A stretch of 64,000 bases of DNA. Source: Gallionellaceae bacterium. GTDB taxonomy: Bacteria; Pseudomonadota; Gammaproteobacteria; Burkholderiales; Gallionellaceae. The DNA lies in the NCBI GenBank assembly GCA_030823955.1, contig JAVBYO010000008.1, positions 100,554-164,553 of the forward strand, read 5' to 3'. The stretch's first letter is position 1. Every line of letters starts with the position of its first letter. Positions 27,776 to 36,030 of the stretch are shown piece by piece. Under the pieces are notes generated by a model that worked only from the letters and a program-made list of their open reading frames with translations, was not told the origin of the DNA and did no database searches. The position numbers were made by a program, and so were the translations under genes.

Positions 27776-28191
27776 CGTTTACCTGCATCGGTATGGGCAT
27801 ATAGATCAAGGTTGCGTCCTGTCTGCTGGATGGTGAAAACGATCTCCAAGTCTGCGGGTGGCAACACACTGGCCGCCTGCTCCGGCCATTCGACCAGACA
27901 GGTGTTGTCCCGGTTGAACTCATCGCGGAATCCCGCCGCTTCCCATTCTTCGGCATCGCGAAAGCGGTACAGATCGAAGTGGCGCAAGTTTAACCCAGGC
28001 AAGTCATACTGCTCAATCAGCGTGTAAGTCGGGCTTTTCACGCGCCCCCGGTAACCCAGCGCCTGCAACAGGCCGCGCACCAGAGTCGTCTTGCCCGCGC
28101 CAAGGTCGCCGCGCAGGTAGACCGTCATGCCTGCTTGCAGGGTGGGCGCGAGACGTGCGGCGAAGTCTGCTGTGGCGGCCTCGTCCGGCAC
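27751..28191 (-). CDS. tsaE: tRNA threonylcarbamoyladenosine biosynthesis ATPase TsaE
   Basis: P-loop ATPase, 146 aa, that drives the TsaBD complex in t6A modification of ANN-decoding tRNAs. The Walker A motif is LRGDLGAGKTTLVRGLL. Other family motifs are VKSPTYTLIEQYD, LRHFDLYRF and LVEWPEQAA. GTG 28191 was chosen because it gives the usual short N-terminus before DEAATADFAARLAP; longer versions would run into queG on the other strand. It is head-to-head with queG, the two starts lying only 12-24 bp apart. Confidence 0.94.
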   Translation of the reverse strand: MPDEAATADFAARLAPTLQAGMTVYLRGDLGAGKTTLVRGLLQALGYRGRVKSPTYTLIEQYDLPGLNLRHFDLYRFRDAEEWEAAGFRDEFNRDNTCLVEWPEQAASVLPPADLEIVFTIQQTGRNLDLYAHTDAGKRCLNALPY

Positions 28192-28215
28192 GCTGATTCG
28201 GCTATGATTCGGTCT

Positions 28216-29277
28216 ATGCAAAAAGAGACACCTCAAATTGATTATGCCGCACTGGCCGATTCCATCAAGGCATGGGGCAAGGCGCTTGGTTTTCAGGCCG
28301 TGGGAATCAGCGACACCCATCTTGACGAGGCGGAGACACATCTGCTGCGCTGGCTGGCGGACGGTCATCACGGCGCGATGGATTATATGGCAAAACACGG
28401 CGTGAAACGCGCGCGTCCGGCAGAGCTGGTGCCGGGTACGCTGCGCGTCATCTCGCTGCGCATGAACTACGCTCCGGCACGGGCAAAAGACGCGCGGCAA
28501 GTGTTGGCGCAGGGCGAACAGGCTTTTGTCTCGCGTTATGCGCTTGGCCGCGACTACCATAAAGTGTTGCGCAACCGCCTGGAAAAACTGGCGCGGCAGA
28601 TACGCGCGGAAGTCGATTGCCAATGCCGCGTGTTCACCGACTCCGCCCCGGTGCTGGAAGTGGCGCTGGCACAGAAGGCGCATCTGGGCTGGCGCGGCAA
28701 ACACACACTTTTGTTGTCGCGCGAGCAAGGCTCGGCTTTTTTTCTCGGCGAGATATTCATCGACCTGCCGCTGCCGGTCGATACGCCGCAGGATAATCAT
28801 TGCGGCACTTGCCAGACCTGCATCGAGGTCTGTCCGACACAGGCGATCATCGCGCCCTACCGGGTGGACGCGCGGCGCTGTATCTCCTATCTCACCATCG
28901 AACTCACCGGCAGCATACCGGTCGAGTTGCGCCCGCTCATCGGCAACCGCATCTACGGCTGCGACGACTGCCAATTGTTCTGTCCGTGGAACCGTTTCGC
29001 ACAGACCTCGGACGAGCCGGACTTCGCCGTGCGCAACGGGCTGGACGATGTCACATTAGTCGAACTGTTCACCTGGGATGAAGCGGCCTTCCATGCCAGA
29101 CTGGAAGGAAGTGCCATCCATCGCATCGGCCATGAACAATGGCTGCGTAACATCGCGGTGGCACTGGGCAACGCCCCCCCTGCGCCGGAGATCAGCGCAG
29201 CCTTGCAGGCGCGCATGAACCATCCGTCGGCACTGGTGCGGGAACATGTCGCCTGGGCGCAGACCCGGCATCAGTGA
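28216..29277 (+). CDS. queG: Epoxyqueuosine reductase
   Basis: Cobalamin- and iron-sulphur-dependent reductase, 353 aa, performing the last step of queuosine synthesis on tRNA. Two [4Fe-4S] clusters are supported by CGTCQTCIEVCPTQAI and CDDCQLFCPWN. The N-terminus (LGFQAVGISD) and the C-terminal HEAT-like region (PSALVREHVAWA) fit QueG. ATG 28216 or 28204 are both possible. Its promoter must lie within the tsaE 5' end because of the tight divergent layout. Confidence 0.95.
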   Translation: MQKETPQIDYAALADSIKAWGKALGFQAVGISDTHLDEAETHLLRWLADGHHGAMDYMAKHGVKRARPAELVPGTLRVISLRMNYAPARAKDARQVLAQGEQAFVSRYALGRDYHKVLRNRLEKLARQIRAEVDCQCRVFTDSAPVLEVALAQKAHLGWRGKHTLLLSREQGSAFFLGEIFIDLPLPVDTPQDNHCGTCQTCIEVCPTQAIIAPYRVDARRCISYLTIELTGSIPVELRPLIGNRIYGCDDCQLFCPWNRFAQTSDEPDFAVRNGLDDVTLVELFTWDEAAFHARLEGSAIHRIGHEQWLRNIAVALGNAPPAPEISAALQARMNHPSALVREHVAWAQTRHQ

Positions 29278-29302
29278 GCGGGGGAGCCTCCCGGAGGGGG
29301 TA

Positions 29303-29331
29303 TTGACCGGGCTGTGCCACTCCTTTATAAA
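29303..29331 (+). promoter_or_regulatory. Candidate promoter of the stressosome-like operon
   Basis: TTGACC (29303-29308) and TATAAA (29326-29331) are 17 bp apart in the 83-bp gap after queG. The box quality is good and no terminator intervenes before the GGDEF gene. Confidence 0.6.
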
Positions 29332-29360
29332 GCCCCTCTGGATTAACGCGGCGGGGTACT

Positions 29361-30350
29361 GTGGAATCAGTTGAGCTCCTGCGACTAAATCTGATGATCG
29401 AACCTGATCTGCAGAGCTTCGTCGGCTTTCTTATGGAAAGTAGCAGGCATTTCAAAGGAAATGCCTTCAGGACTTCGCGCGCGTGTCTGGAATTGAACCA
29501 ACGTCTGCGTGCCGCGGGAGCCTGCCGCGGGCAACCCTTCCCCGTCAGTCTGCAACTGCGCGACCGGAGTTTGCGCGCGTGCTGGGCGGATCAAGAGCTT
29601 TGCATCATGCAAACAGGGGAAGTGGAGCGCTCATCCGTCGAACAGTTGCGCGACCACCTGCACCGCTCCACCGCAGCGACCGACCCCGAGATACTGATGC
29701 AGCGTAATGCCGCGATGGAGCGTCATCTGCACGAGACGCGCGCGCGCACCGAGCAAGAACTGGCCGAGTTACAAGTCAAACTGCTGAGCCGCCAGGCCGA
29801 GTTGCAGGTCTCTATCCGCCAGGCCGAAACCGACCCGCTCACTATGCTGCCCAACCGGCGCGCTTTCGACGAGAGGCTGAATCAGGCGTTCCGCTACACC
29901 ATGCGCCAGCGCAATTCGCCGCTGTCACTGGTGATGCTGGATCTGGATTTTTTCAAAGCCATCAATGACGAGAACGGCCACTTGTTCGGTGATGCCTATC
30001 TGAACAGGATGGCGCATATTCTGCGCAGCGTGATCCGCGAGGACGTGGATTGCGCGTTCCGTTTCGGCGGGGACGAGTTCGCCATGATGATCTACGCGGA
30101 CTTCGGCACGGCATGCGAAAAATCGAAACAAGTGATCCAGCAGATGGACGGCAAAGTCAGTGTCGGCATCGCCACCATCGACCAGCACACCCACAAGGAT
30201 TTCACGCTGGAGGATTTCATCCATGCCTCCGACAGCGCCCTGTACGAGGCCAAGAATCGCGGACGGGGCAGGGCGGTGGTCGCCGGATGCGCGCAGGGTG
30301 ATACCCATTTATGCGGAACCGCTTGTACGGTGAAAGTATCCTGTGTCTGA
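29361..30350 (+). CDS. Diguanylate cyclase linked to the stressosome module
   Basis: Soluble GGDEF protein, 329 aa, with no TM segment. The N-terminal region (1-125) is of unknown fold, followed by a coiled coil (HLHETRARTEQELAELQVKL) and a GGDEF domain with TDPLTMLPNRRAFDERL and RFGGDEFAMM (GGDEF at 236-240). The inhibitory-site arginine position reads Glu (EDVD), so product inhibition by the usual I-site is not expected. The start is a GTG behind GGCGGGG; ATG 29394 is the alternative. The stop overlaps the next gene by 8 bp. GGDEF proteins are known stressosome outputs in Moorella and several Gram-negatives. Confidence 0.88.
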   Translation: MESVELLRLNLMIEPDLQSFVGFLMESSRHFKGNAFRTSRACLELNQRLRAAGACRGQPFPVSLQLRDRSLRACWADQELCIMQTGEVERSSVEQLRDHLHRSTAATDPEILMQRNAAMERHLHETRARTEQELAELQVKLLSRQAELQVSIRQAETDPLTMLPNRRAFDERLNQAFRYTMRQRNSPLSLVMLDLDFFKAINDENGHLFGDAYLNRMAHILRSVIREDVDCAFRFGGDEFAMMIYADFGTACEKSKQVIQQMDGKVSVGIATIDQHTHKDFTLEDFIHASDSALYEAKNRGRGRAVVAGCAQGDTHLCGTACTVKVSCV

Positions 30351-31386
30351 CATCTTCGATAGTGCCACCGACTGCAAGCTGTTGTTCAACAATGCGACGC
30401 AGAGCGAAAGTTCGCTGATCCTGTTGCGCTCCAAGCTGGTCGCTATCACACAGCGTTTCGGCGTCAGTGATCTGAAGCGCGAGAATATGCTGCTGGTGGC
30501 ATCCGAGCTGGTGAGCAACAACGTGAAACATGCTGCGGGGCGCGGTATGGTGCAACTGTGGAAACAGCCCGGCGGTATATTGGACATCCTGTCGCTGGAT
30601 TTCGGTCCCGGCATCGCCAACCTTGCCACGGCGGAGACGGACGGTTACTCCACGTCCAACACTCTGGGCAAAGGACTGGGTGCGATCCGCCGTTTGAGCG
30701 ACGAGTCGTATATCTACACGCAGCAGGAGCGCGCCGGACAATCGAAGAAATGGAGCGGGACGGTGATCCTGGCGCGTTTCCATCTCGACAAGGACAACAA
30801 AGAGGCGAAGTCGGGGTACAAGTTCGGCCTGTACTCGCGCTCCTTGTCCGACGAGCGTTACAACGGCGACCGCATCTATCTGAAACGATCCGGCAAGACT
30901 CTGCGCTGGTTGCATCTGGACGGTCTCGGCCACGGCGAGGAGGCGCAGGCCGCGACGTCCGATCTGGCCGCCCATCTGGACAGTTACGACACGCCGGAGG
31001 AGATACTGGCGCTGGTGGACCGGCAGCTCGTCAATACGCGCGGGGCAGTCGCGATCACCGGGGAGATCGATCTGGCCAGATGCAATCTGCGCATATCGGG
31101 GATAGGCGATATGACCGCCCATCTCTACGACCAGGAGCAGATCCAGCATTTTACTTTCGCCCCCGGCATATTGGGGCGCGAGCACCGCTCGGCGACCGGT
31201 CTGGAGACGGAGTTCGAGAAGAAATATGTCATCGTCACGGCGAGCGATGGCATACGCAGGAACTGGGATACCGCCAATTTCGTGGGCTTGTTCAACCAGC
31301 ACCCGCAGTTGATCGCCTACACCCTGGGCAATATCATGGGGCGGATCTCGGATGACCAGTCGATTTGTGTTTGTTCCATAGGATAG
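30343..31386 (+). CDS. RsbT-like serine kinase fused to RsbX-like PP2C phosphatase
   Basis: Two-domain switch protein, 347 aa. The N-terminal GHKL/HATPase domain has an N-box ASELVSNNVKHA (Glu55, Asn59), a G1 box DFGPGI (86-91) and a G2 box GKGLGAIRRL (from 109), as in RsbT and RsbW. The C-terminal SpoIIE/PP2C domain has DGLGHG (193-198), GIGDMTAHL and TASDGIRRNWD (Asp302), as in RsbX. RsbT phosphorylates STAS partners and RsbX removes the phosphate; here both activities are in one chain. GTG start at 30343, overlapping the upstream GGDEF gene. No TM segment. Confidence 0.88.
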   Translation: MSDIFDSATDCKLLFNNATQSESSLILLRSKLVAITQRFGVSDLKRENMLLVASELVSNNVKHAAGRGMVQLWKQPGGILDILSLDFGPGIANLATAETDGYSTSNTLGKGLGAIRRLSDESYIYTQQERAGQSKKWSGTVILARFHLDKDNKEAKSGYKFGLYSRSLSDERYNGDRIYLKRSGKTLRWLHLDGLGHGEEAQAATSDLAAHLDSYDTPEEILALVDRQLVNTRGAVAITGEIDLARCNLRISGIGDMTAHLYDQEQIQHFTFAPGILGREHRSATGLETEFEKKYVIVTASDGIRRNWDTANFVGLFNQHPQLIAYTLGNIMGRISDDQSICVCSIG

Positions 31387-31397
31387 AGGAGATAAAG

Positions 31398-32267
31398 ATG
31401 GTGCAGAAAAAGGATTCCAGCGAAAAATTGGCAGCGTTGTTCACGTTGAAGATCGGCAACATCTCCGGGCAACTGGAGGAACCGGGGCGCGAGTTCTTCT
31501 GTGCCGACAACAAGCTGATGGATGAAGACGAGGTCGCGGACCTGAGCAGTGAGTTCGTCACGCTGATCACCGGTTTGCTCGGCTCCAAGGATCCGCATAA
31601 ACGCACCTCGCCGCAGTTCCACGCGCTGGAGACCTTCTTTTCCGGATTGTCACAGCGCATCCTGATGCGCGGCGGCAACGTGGAGGAAGTGGTGCGTTAC
31701 GCGCAACAGTTGCAGTACACCCTGATCTCCGCTCTGGAACGCGACAGCGGCATCGCGTTCACCCAATCCCGTTCCGTGCTGCTGTATTTCGCGCAGCATT
31801 TCGACGCGCTCATCATGGCGATCTTCCGCACCTATCTGGTCGAACGTGAGAACACCCTCAAGGCACAGGAAGAAGAATTGCGCGAGACCTCGACACCGAT
31901 CGCCGAGATATGGGACGGCGTGCTGACGCTGCCCATCATCGGCACACTCGATTCCAGCCGCACCATGCTGGTGATGGAAGCCTTGCTCAATCGCATCTCC
32001 AAAGACCATGCCCGCGCCGTCGTGATGGATCTCACCGGGGTCAAGAACATCGATTCGCAGGTGTCGCACCACCTGATCCAGATGGTGCGCGCGGTGCAAC
32101 TGATGGGGGCCGATGCCATCATCACCGGCATCCATCCGGAGATCGCGCGCGCACTGGTCAGTCTGAACATCGACCTGACCGGGGTGACCACGCGCGCGAG
32201 CCTGTCGGACGGGCTGAAGGAAGCATTCCTGCGCATGGGTATCCATGTGAGCCAGAAAACCAACTGA
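31398..32267 (+). CDS. RsbR-like stressosome sensor protein with STAS domain
   Basis: A 289-aa protein with an alpha-helical N-terminal sensor region (about 1-160, possibly globin-like as in RsbR), a linker helix (RENTLKAQEEELRE) and a C-terminal STAS domain (about 163-285). The typical RsbR transition reads ETSTPIAEIWDGVLTLPIIG, and the core reads MDLTGVKNIDSQVSHHLIQM. Ser220 aligns by eye with the kinase target Thr171 of Bacillus RsbRA, and VTTRAS with the second site. RBS GAGGAG precedes ATG 31398. It should form the stressosome shell with the next gene's product. Confidence 0.88.
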   Translation: MVQKKDSSEKLAALFTLKIGNISGQLEEPGREFFCADNKLMDEDEVADLSSEFVTLITGLLGSKDPHKRTSPQFHALETFFSGLSQRILMRGGNVEEVVRYAQQLQYTLISALERDSGIAFTQSRSVLLYFAQHFDALIMAIFRTYLVERENTLKAQEEELRETSTPIAEIWDGVLTLPIIGTLDSSRTMLVMEALLNRISKDHARAVVMDLTGVKNIDSQVSHHLIQMVRAVQLMGADAIITGIHPEIARALVSLNIDLTGVTTRASLSDGLKEAFLRMGIHVSQKTN

Positions 32268-32602
32268 TGGCGATCGCGGGCGTACATCTGACGCGCATCG
32301 GCAAGGGCGATTTTCTGTTCGAGCCGCTGAGCAGCATGAACATCCAGGATCAGGATAGGCTGATCCTGGAGCTGGTCGAGCATCTGCAACAGGGACAGGG
32401 CAGGCGCCTGTATTACGACCTGAACACCCTGCCGGTGATCGATCCGGTCTATTACGGCTGGCTGGACAGCTTGGCCCGCACCTGCCAGACACTGAATGTC
32501 AAAATGATCTGCATCAACATGCAGCCGACGGCTGCTTTCACCCTGTCCCAATTCCTGGCCGGCAGGCCGGTGTTCGAGACCGCACTGGGCATCCCGGACT
32601 GA
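32267..32602 (+). CDS. RsbS-like single STAS-domain protein, acceptor residue lost
   Basis: A 111-aa protein that starts in the stop of the RsbR-like gene (TGATG). Its position and size match RsbS, the stressosome scaffold that binds RsbT. In the STAS core it reads LPVIDPVYYGWL, so the phosphorylatable serine (Ser59 in Bacillus) is replaced by Pro60. Tyr62 and Tyr63 are nearby, but no Ser or Thr is in the helix cap. It may therefore be a constitutive scaffold, or regulated only through its RsbR partner. The STAS assignment itself rests on context and pattern. Confidence 0.75.
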   Translation: MAIAGVHLTRIGKGDFLFEPLSSMNIQDQDRLILELVEHLQQGQGRRLYYDLNTLPVIDPVYYGWLDSLARTCQTLNVKMICINMQPTAAFTLSQFLAGRPVFETALGIPD

Positions 32603-32713
32603 GTGCCCCGGGCTTGCGCGCGGATAGAAAAATCCGGCGCAAACGTGGCGGGAATGCGGCAGAAGAGTTAAAGTTCCGCACGTACACACAAAAAATATCT
32701 TGGGGGAGTTGCA

Positions 32714-35149
32714 ATGGCATTTCTATTGTTCATATTGGTACTTGCCGTATTCCTGTCACTTTCCTTTTTCCGTGCTTCGTTGTTGAGCTGGCTGCTGGCG
32801 GCGATGGTGTTCGTACCGCTCATCGCGGTGCAGAGCCGCATCTCCGATACCGCGCTGCAACTGGTTTATATCGTCCTGCTGCTGGTGATCGTGGTGTTCG
32901 GTTTACCGTTCCTGCGCCGTTTTCTGGTCAGCCGTCCCCTGCTCGGCGTGTTCCGCAAGATAATGCCGCAGGTCTCGCAGACCGAACAGGAAGCACTGGA
33001 TGCGGGTACGGTGTGGTGGGATGGCGAGCTGTTCAGCGGCAATCCGCACTGGGACAAGTTGCTGGCCCTGCCCAAGCCGGGCCTGAGCGCAGAAGAGCAG
33101 GCCTTCCTCGATAACGAGGTGGAACAGTTGTGCGCCATGATCGACGATTGGGATGTCACCCATGTGCGCCAGGATCTGCCGCCGCAGGTGTGGCAGTTCA
33201 TCCGCGACAAAGGTTTCTTCGGCATGATCATCCCGAAGGAATACGGCGGCTTGCAGTTCTCCGCGCAAGCGCATTCCGCCGTGGTCACCAAGGTCGCCTC
33301 GCGCAGCGGCACGGCGGCGGTGACGGTGATGGTGCCGAACTCGCTGGGACCGGCCGAGTTATTGCTGCACTACGGCACCCAGGCACAGAAAGACAAATAT
33401 CTGCGCCGACTGGCCAAAGGTGAAGAAGTACCCTGCTTCGCGCTGACCGGGCCGTTCGCCGGTTCCGATGCGGGCGCCATCCCGGATGTGGGCACGGTCT
33501 GTTACGGTGAGTTCAACGGGCAGGCCGATGTGCTGGGCGTGCGTGTGAGCTGGGAGAAACGCTACATCACCCTGGCACCGGTCGCCACCCTGCTGGGGCT
33601 GGCATTCAAGTTGTACGACCCGCAAAACCTGCTCGGCCCGGAAGTCGCACGCGGCATCACGCTGGCGCTGATCCCGGTCGATACACCGGGAGTGCGCGTC
33701 GGTCGCCGTCACTTCCCGCTCAACTCGGCGTTCCAGAACGGCCCGACCCAAGGCACGGACGTGTTCATCCCGCTGGACTACATCATCGGCGGCGCGGAAC
33801 GTATCGGCCAGGGCTGGCGCATGCTGATGGAATGTCTGGCGGCGGGACGTTCCATCTCATTGCCCGCCAGTGCCACCGGCGGCGTCAAACTGGCGGCGCG
33901 CACCAGCGGAGCCTATGCGCGGGTACGCAAACAGTTCCACATGCCCGTGGGTAAGTTCGAGGGGGTGGAAGAGGCGCTCACCCGTATCGCCGGCAACCTT
34001 TACGTGATGGATGCGGCGCGTGTGCTCACCGCGCAGGCGGTCGATCTGGGCGAGAAACCGTCGGTGATCTCGGCTATCGTCAAATACCACTGCACCGAGC
34101 GCGGGCGGGTGGTCATCAACGACGCGATGGATGTACATGGCGGCAAGGGCATCTGTCTGGGGCCGGATAACTATCTGGCGCGTTTCTACCAGCAGACCCC
34201 GATCGGCATCACCGTCGAAGGCGCCAACATCCTCACGCGCAGTCTCATCATCTTCGGGCAGGGGGCGGTGCGCGCCCATCCCTATGTGCTGAAAGAGATC
34301 AAGGCCGCGCATGATGCCGACAAAAAACGCGCCGTGTTCGATTTCGATGCCGCGCTGTTCGGCCATATCAGTTTCGCCATGAGCAATGCGGTGCGCTCGC
34401 TACTGTTCGCTTTGAGCAGCGGTCGTATCATCGATGCGCCCACCGCGGAGCCGACGCGGCGTTATTACCAATTGCTCACGCGTTATGCCACCTCATTCGC
34501 TTTCGCGGCGGATATCGCCATGCTGGTGCTCGGCGGCGGACTCAAACGCCGCGAGAAACTGTCGGCGCGTCTGGGCGATGTGTTGAGCCAGTTATACCTG
34601 TGTTCGGCGGTACTGAAGAAATTCGAGGATGACGGTCGCCCGCTGGAGGATATGCCGCTGCTGGATTGGGCCATGCAGGACGGCTTGTACCGCATCCAGC
34701 TCGCGTTCGACGGTGTGTTGCAGAACTTCCCCAGCCGTCCTGCGGCACTGCTGCTGCGCGCACTCATCTTCCCGCTGGGGCAGTGCCGTCGCCCACCGAG
34801 TGATGCGCTGGGGCATGAGGTCGCCACACTCATTCTCGGCCCCACTCAGGCACGCGAGCGGCTCACCGCAGGCAGCTACATCCCCAGCGACGAGCATGAC
34901 GCGGTGGGAGCGCTGGAGGCTGCCTTGGCTAGCACGTTGCGGTGTGAGCCACTACAGGCCGAACTGGTGGACGCGCGCAAAGCCGGTAAGCTCAAGGCGC
35001 TGGATGAACCCGGACAGATCGCCGAAGCGCGCGCAGCGGGCCTCATCACCGAGGCACAAGCCGCACAACTGGAGCGTGATTACGCGCTGCGCCGCAAGGT
35101 CATCATGGTGGATGACTTCGCGCCGGAGCAATTGGCGGCGGGGCGGTGA
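32714..35149 (+). CDS. fadE: Acyl-CoA dehydrogenase FadE
   Basis: FAD-dependent acyl-CoA dehydrogenase of the large membrane-associated FadE (YafH) type, 811 aa (E. coli 814). Two N-terminal hydrophobic segments cover residues 1-65. The dehydrogenase core includes FGMIIPKEYGGLQFSAQAHS, VPCFALTGPFAGSDAG and the C-terminal DVHGGKGICLGPDNYLA with the catalytic Glu in VEGANILTRSL. It carries out the first oxidation step of fatty acid beta-oxidation. GGGGGAG lies 7 nt before the ATG. It opens the operon; the 111-bp upstream gap shows no clear promoter or FadR-type site. Confidence 0.95.
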   Translation: MAFLLFILVLAVFLSLSFFRASLLSWLLAAMVFVPLIAVQSRISDTALQLVYIVLLLVIVVFGLPFLRRFLVSRPLLGVFRKIMPQVSQTEQEALDAGTVWWDGELFSGNPHWDKLLALPKPGLSAEEQAFLDNEVEQLCAMIDDWDVTHVRQDLPPQVWQFIRDKGFFGMIIPKEYGGLQFSAQAHSAVVTKVASRSGTAAVTVMVPNSLGPAELLLHYGTQAQKDKYLRRLAKGEEVPCFALTGPFAGSDAGAIPDVGTVCYGEFNGQADVLGVRVSWEKRYITLAPVATLLGLAFKLYDPQNLLGPEVARGITLALIPVDTPGVRVGRRHFPLNSAFQNGPTQGTDVFIPLDYIIGGAERIGQGWRMLMECLAAGRSISLPASATGGVKLAARTSGAYARVRKQFHMPVGKFEGVEEALTRIAGNLYVMDAARVLTAQAVDLGEKPSVISAIVKYHCTERGRVVINDAMDVHGGKGICLGPDNYLARFYQQTPIGITVEGANILTRSLIIFGQGAVRAHPYVLKEIKAAHDADKKRAVFDFDAALFGHISFAMSNAVRSLLFALSSGRIIDAPTAEPTRRYYQLLTRYATSFAFAADIAMLVLGGGLKRREKLSARLGDVLSQLYLCSAVLKKFEDDGRPLEDMPLLDWAMQDGLYRIQLAFDGVLQNFPSRPAALLLRALIFPLGQCRRPPSDALGHEVATLILGPTQARERLTAGSYIPSDEHDAVGALEAALASTLRCEPLQAELVDARKAGKLKALDEPGQIAEARAAGLITEAQAAQLERDYALRRKVIMVDDFAPEQLAAGR

Positions 35150-35187
35150 ACATGTTGTTGCCGCGCAGATAGACCGCCACACTGAAC

Positions 35188-36009
35188 ATGCCTGACCTGC
35201 GTGACAAGACCCTCTTCATCACCGGCGCTTCGCGCGGCATCGGGCGCGAGATCGCTTTGCGCTGCGCGCGCGACGGGGCCAGGGTGGTCATCACCGGCAA
35301 GACGGCTCAGCCGCATGCCAAGCTGCCCGGAACCATACATAGCGTGGCGGAAGAGGTGCGGGAAGTAGGCGGTCAGGCGCTGGCGCTACAGCTCGATGTA
35401 CGCGACGAACGCGCGCTCGCTGCGGCAGTCGAACAGGCTGCCGCGCATTTCGGCGGCATCGACGTGCTGGTCAACAACGCCAGTGCCATCAGCCTCACTC
35501 CCACCTTGCAGACACCGGCCAGGCGTCTCGATCTGATGTGGCAGGTGAACATGCGCGCGACCTTTCTTGCCGCGCAAGCCTGCATCCCGCATCTGCAGCG
35601 CGCGCAGAATCCGCATATCCTGACCTTGTCGCCGCCGTTGAACCTCGACCCGAAGTGGCTAGCCCCGCATGCCGCCTACAGCATCTCCAAATACGGCATG
35701 AGTCTGTGTATGCTGGGCATGGCGCGGGAGTTCGCCGCCGAGGGCATTGCCTGTAATTGTCTGTGGCCGCGCACCACGATCGCCACGGCCGCGATAGAAC
35801 ACAATTTTCCGGCGGACATCCTGCGCGCGTCGCGTCATCCGGCCATCGTCGCCGACGCAGCCTATGCCATCCTGTTGCGCGATAGCCGCACTTGCAGCGG
35901 CAACTGCTTCATCGACGAGGAGGTGTTGCGCGCGGAGGGGGTGACGGATATGGCGCCTTATGCGGTGACACCGGGAGCGACTTTGTATGAAGACCTGTTC
36001 TTGTCATAA
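35188..36009 (+). CDS. Short-chain dehydrogenase/reductase (HSDL2-like)
   Basis: Classical SDR oxidoreductase, 273 aa. It has the nucleotide-binding TGASRGIGREIALR (residues 12-25), NNASA (structural), and the catalytic YSISKYGM (YxxxK). The Ser partner lies in LTLSPPLNLDPKWL, which together with WPRTTIATAA resembles the HSDL2/SCP2-type branch. The exact substrate is unknown; its place between fadE and the acyl-CoA ligase suggests a fatty acyl or hydroxyacyl compound. Confidence 0.88.
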   Translation: MPDLRDKTLFITGASRGIGREIALRCARDGARVVITGKTAQPHAKLPGTIHSVAEEVREVGGQALALQLDVRDERALAAAVEQAAAHFGGIDVLVNNASAISLTPTLQTPARRLDLMWQVNMRATFLAAQACIPHLQRAQNPHILTLSPPLNLDPKWLAPHAAYSISKYGMSLCMLGMAREFAAEGIACNCLWPRTTIATAAIEHNFPADILRASRHPAIVADAAYAILLRDSRTCSGNCFIDEEVLRAEGVTDMAPYAVTPGATLYEDLFLS

Positions 36010-36030
36010 AACGAGCACGTGAGGACAACG

